DNA of 64,000 bases from Paenarthrobacter aurescens TC1 (GTDB taxonomy: Bacteria; Actinomycetota; Actinomycetes; Actinomycetales; Micrococcaceae), in the NCBI GenBank assembly GCA_000014925.1, contig CP000474.1, positions 4,526,001 to 4,590,000 on the forward strand, in the 5' to 3' direction. Positions 61,230 through 64,000 of this stretch are shown here, piece by piece (positions within the stretch are counted from its first letter, which is position 1; every line of letters starts with the position of its first letter). The position numbers and the translations under genes were made by a program. The notes under the pieces were generated by a model, which saw nothing but the letters and a program-made list of their open reading frames with translations, was not told the origin of the DNA and did no database searches.

Positions 61230-61702
61230 CGCTTCCATACCTCATCCTGAATCTTGCACGGGCCTAAACGCCCTCGGGCGGACTACGAAGAACTGAACCT
61301 GAAGAGTCGGCGTGGCCCTGATTGAAGGGCACCCAGTGGCTTCTCTGCTGTGCGAAGGACTACGCCGTAGTGATCGGCCGCATGCGCGTGAACCAAGATG
61401 CAGGCCCCGCCAGGAGATAGCTGTAGGGGTGCGCCCGTTACCACGTCAGGAACCCGCGCTGAAGACGCTCGGGCCCGCAGGTTCGTACGGATGCAGCCGC
61501 ATCGCTACCCGGAACACGGGCGAGCCGGCGCATGAACGCACGGGCGCTCAACCACGCGACCAAGCCTGTGGATCGACAAGAGACGAGTCAGAGCGCGGGC
61601 GACCTCCTTCCAATGTCTGCCTTTTCACGGGGCGAGTGGCAATCGTGCGCCCAATGGGTCCAAGACCAAGTCCCCAGGCTAGGGGGAGTAGCGGAATGAA
61701 CA

Positions 61703-61718
61703 TGTTTCACGTGAAACA
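61703..61718. other. parS site 4 (perfect)
   Basis: TGTTTCACGTGAAACA, exact 16-bp palindrome; flanking base context (CA before) is shared with site 3. Confidence 0.95.
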
Positions 61719-62422
61719 GGATGAGCTCATGAAAGGACCCACCAACCGAGGTTTAGGCCTCAAACCAGACCATCCCCTTCAGTGCAGCTCCTTCCCCCAT
61801 CCTTGGGGGCACTCCATGACTGCAGCGCGTAGGTCACCAGGCTCTTGGCGCACGACGTCCGGCCAGCCATAACGACATGCCCCGCACAAATGCCGGCATG
61901 GGAACGACGAGGCCGTCGTCGTGCGTGAGTGCCCTGCTTGCGAACTACGACGCCGTTGACGTAGGTAGGAGAAGCCGGCGGCACCATCCTGCAAGGAGCG
62001 CTTGGGGAGACGGTGGCTACAGTTCGCAGACCCATCCGGCGGTTCCTCCAATGCGCCCCCGCACTAGCCACGACTGCTTGTCTTGTCCTTGTCTCGCCAC
62101 CTGGGTACCAAGCGCAGGGGGAGAACGTCTGCGCCGACGTATGAGGTGAAGGGGATGTCAGCGGCGCTGACCTGATACATCCGATGAATATCCCTTGATA
62201 GTGGAAGCAACTGTGTACACCGGGAGTGTGATGCGCACGCGTCCGGCCAATGAAGACGATCATAGGGGCTTAGTGCGTCGCACTGAAGTCCAATCTTCTG
62301 TCCGACTATCCATACCCTCATCAAGCACCAACAATCGCGCTTGCGAATTTTCCCACATGGTGCCGATCTAAACTGCCGTGATCAGGGGCGACTAGAGAGC
62401 AAAGAGTCGGCCTACGCCGACA

Positions 62423-62467
62423 CCATCCACAGACTTGTGCACAGTGTTATCCACAGGCTTATCCACT
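62423..62467 (+). other. DnaA-box cluster 1
   Basis: Four boxes in one direction: CCATCCACA (62423), TTGTGCACA (62435), TTATCCACA (62447, perfect) and TTATCCACT (62459). Their starts are exactly 12 bases apart, a regular spacing that suggests cooperative DnaA binding. Confidence 0.8.
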
Positions 62468-62767
62468 GCTCATGAGATTGCCCACATACCCTCCCTTGGC
62501 GGCGACGGAAGCCCATGCAGACTTTCACTTCACTGAAGTCAGGATGCTTCTCGATCCTTGTTGTGGAACAAGGGCTTGGCCACATTGAATTGCCGCCAAA
62601 TCAATGAAAATTGGGCAATATGCGCATACTCACAGTAGGCAGTGGGGGGGTGGATATCCTGGCTTCAGCCAATGTCGGGCTCTGGTTCCATTGGAGGCAC
62701 GTTAACCCGACTTGGGACGTCGGCAGAACTGATTCCATGGGATCGGGCAGGCTTCGGATCAACAGAC

Positions 62768-62823
62768 TTATCCCCAGTGTTTTCCACAGGGATATCCACC
62801 GCCTTATCCACGGTTTAACCACT
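62768..62823 (+). other. DnaA-box cluster 2
   Basis: Five boxes in the same direction: TTATCCCCA (62768), TTTTCCACA (62780), ATATCCACC (62792), TTATCCACG (62804) and TTAACCACT (62815). Starts are 12, 12, 12 and 11 bases apart, the same step as in cluster 1. None is perfect; each differs by one or two bases. Confidence 0.78.
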
Positions 62824-62880
62824 GCTTAAATGGGCGCCTGCGAAGCTCCGTCAAACGGGAGGCAGCGTGCCCCGTTGCTC

Positions 62881-62896
62881 TGTTTCACGTGAAACA
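62881..62896. other. parS site 5 (perfect)
   Basis: TGTTTCACGTGAAACA, exact 16-bp palindrome, 58 bases after DnaA-box cluster 2. Confidence 0.95.
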
Positions 62897-64000
62897 CTGG
62901 ACAGCGGCCACGCCGAAACCACATGCCACCGGCGAACTTGAGCGAGACACACGTCAGGAAAACGGCTCCTCACAGAGTGACCACGGGAGTTCTAGGTCAT
63001 GGAGAGTTTGGTAGCCACAATGTGGGACCTAGCAACATCCGACCAATTGACAACGGCACAACTGCTCTGGGCACGGCCGTGGTCCCCAGCCCACCTATGG
63101 TCGACCGCTGCATAGCACTTCCGGACCAGGCGACCACACGCTGAGAGATGGACTGCACCACCTCATCTCTGCAGAGGACCAGCCGTCGGCGTGAGCGTAC
63201 CGGTTGTAGTTCGTCGCAGTCGCTCAACTAGCGTGGCAACTTGAGGACGCCCAGGGTGTCATCACTGTGGCCCAGCGCCCTCGAGAAGGGACATTCATGA
63301 CTTCATGAAATGCCGTCATGGCCCGCGTTAGCCCGATGTGGAAGGCACCGCAGCGCGGGGCTCAGGAGCAACGGAGAATCATGTTCGAGATACATGCAAC
63401 ATTCGTTAGCCCTCGATGATGCATCGACTACCTCTGTCCCAACCCCCAGCAACTCACAGAGGCCATAGATGGACCGCATTAGCGAAGTCCTGATGCCGCC
63501 GCGCTGTACAGGACACGATTAGACACAACGCTCGATGGCCACCGTGACCATGGAATGACAAGATGTGGTCTCAGTTGCAGCACAATTCAAACCACCGGTT
63601 CGTCGTGAGTCCTCACAGGCACCGGCACGACGAGAACTTCGGATGCATTCGCTGACGCATCCGACGATATTGTCTTACCTCGGCGAGGACTAGAAGGGTT
63701 TAGCAGGACACCTTGGCAGCCTGGCCCCAGGGGGAGCGAAGGCTAGAAGCCTGCGTAGTAGCTCAGGGAGCCGTACATTCCGGCCATCCATGCGTATCTA
63801 TTCGAGACGCCCAAACAGCTGCCGCCCAGCAAGCAGTGGTCAGTGACAGGGGCCCATGCCGACTATCCGAGGCATCGCCCATCGGCTCAAGGGCAATCCA
63901 GCTGGTGATCGGTCAATCGCGGGATTTCCGGGCGGTTCGTGCCCTGGAACATCTGTGGCAGCCTAAGCACTCCGGCATTGAACCAAGCCTCCCTGGTAAA

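Larger units (their letters stand above)
59374..64000. other. Gene-free centromere/origin-like region
   Basis: Across about 4.6 kb, no frame on either strand shows a protein family, coding-like composition and ribosome site together. The longest open frames (for example 61312-61872 plus and 61760-62263 minus) are low-quality. The stretch looks less GC-rich than the genes to its left. It holds five parS sites, a 9-bp minisatellite, short hairpins such as TCCCTAC/GTAGGGA near 59470, repeats of GTCCGGT at about 59631, 59663 and 59691, and two DnaA-box clusters. In relatives parB-parA usually face trxBA on the other side, so these would begin past the window. Confidence 0.6.

Noticed and set aside
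61312-61872. 186-codon plus-strand open frame in the parS region
   Set aside because: Rich in Arg, Pro and Ser without domain pattern, no ribosome site, and it runs through a perfect parS palindrome (HVKQ reading).
61760-62263. 167-codon minus-strand frame with YVNGVVV and AGRTSCAKS pieces, reminiscent of FHA and P-loop ATPase motifs
   Set aside because: Motifs are partial and lack order; Cys replaces the P-loop Gly. Probably chance, at most a very old relic.
63743-63999. Minus-strand frame at the right edge ending NRYAWMAGMYGSLSYYAGF
   Set aside because: It looks protein-like, but two in-frame stops break it, about what chance allows at this base composition.

Overview
The window is high-GC actinobacterial DNA, most like the Arthrobacter/Paenarthrobacter group. 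Evidence for this is the actinobacterial rpsF-ssb-rpsR-rplI order, a MurJ gene followed by a separate pseudokinase/sugar-binding gene, a SigR/SigH-type promoter before trxBA, many leaderless genes (TAnnnT 6-7 nt before the start codon), and Micrococcaceae-like proteins throughout. The right end carries five ParB-binding parS sites and two clusters of DnaA boxes, so the window lies close to the replication origin. The species call is an inference from gene content.

Layout, left to right. 1-3.7 kb: a truncated secreted beta-helix protein, a gene-poor stretch, a zinc-ribbon protein, an FMN reductase, a broken hydrolase remnant and an intact esterase. 3.8-9.6 kb: a tight five-gene catabolic operon (GntP permease, class III CoA-transferase, HMG-CoA-lyase-like enzyme, D-2-hydroxyacid dehydrogenase, glycerate kinase) behind a palindromic operator. 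9.6-17.7 kb: small stress or metabolic proteins, a lipid kinase, an IclR regulator, an ABC transporter and a PhzF protein. 17.7-20.6 kb: the ribosomal/ssb operon, a YnfA-type membrane protein, tRNA-Leu(GAG) and a 48-aa membrane protein. 20.6-28.4 kb: amino-acid permease, M18 aminopeptidase, a secreted intradiol-dioxygenase-like lipoprotein, and an ABC transporter in one operon with its two-component system. 28.5-34.5 kb: a PAP2/diacylglycerol-kinase fusion, a second PAP2 protein, an MFS/DeoR pair and an ABC-F protein. 34.7-42.2 kb: a serine hydrolase, a penicillin-binding lipoprotein and a 1282-aa secreted GH31 enzyme. 42.3-51 kb: a second two-component system divergent from a MacB-like ABC transporter, an HxlR/reductase pair, an FAD enzyme with a GT87-type mannosyltransferase, and two micro-ORFs with near-perfect Shine-Dalgarno sequences. 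51-59.3 kb: phosphatase, CCA-adding enzyme, Nudix hydrolase, MurJ, pseudokinase, trxB, trxA.

From the trxA terminator (about 59.37 kb) to the end of the window I find no convincing gene. This roughly 4.6 kb holds five parS sites, an eight-copy 9-bp tandem repeat, and two same-orientation DnaA-box clusters flanking an AT-rich stretch. It looks like a centromere and origin-like DnaA-binding region, and is the most unusual part of the window.

The other candidate novelty is the 3.9-9.6 kb operon. Its enzyme order suggests uptake of a branched hydroxy-dicarboxylate, activation to a CoA thioester, and lyase cleavage to acetyl-CoA plus a 2-oxo acid, perhaps hydroxypyruvate. The 2-oxo acid would be reduced to glycerate and phosphorylated into glycolysis. 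The substrate is inferred, not shown.
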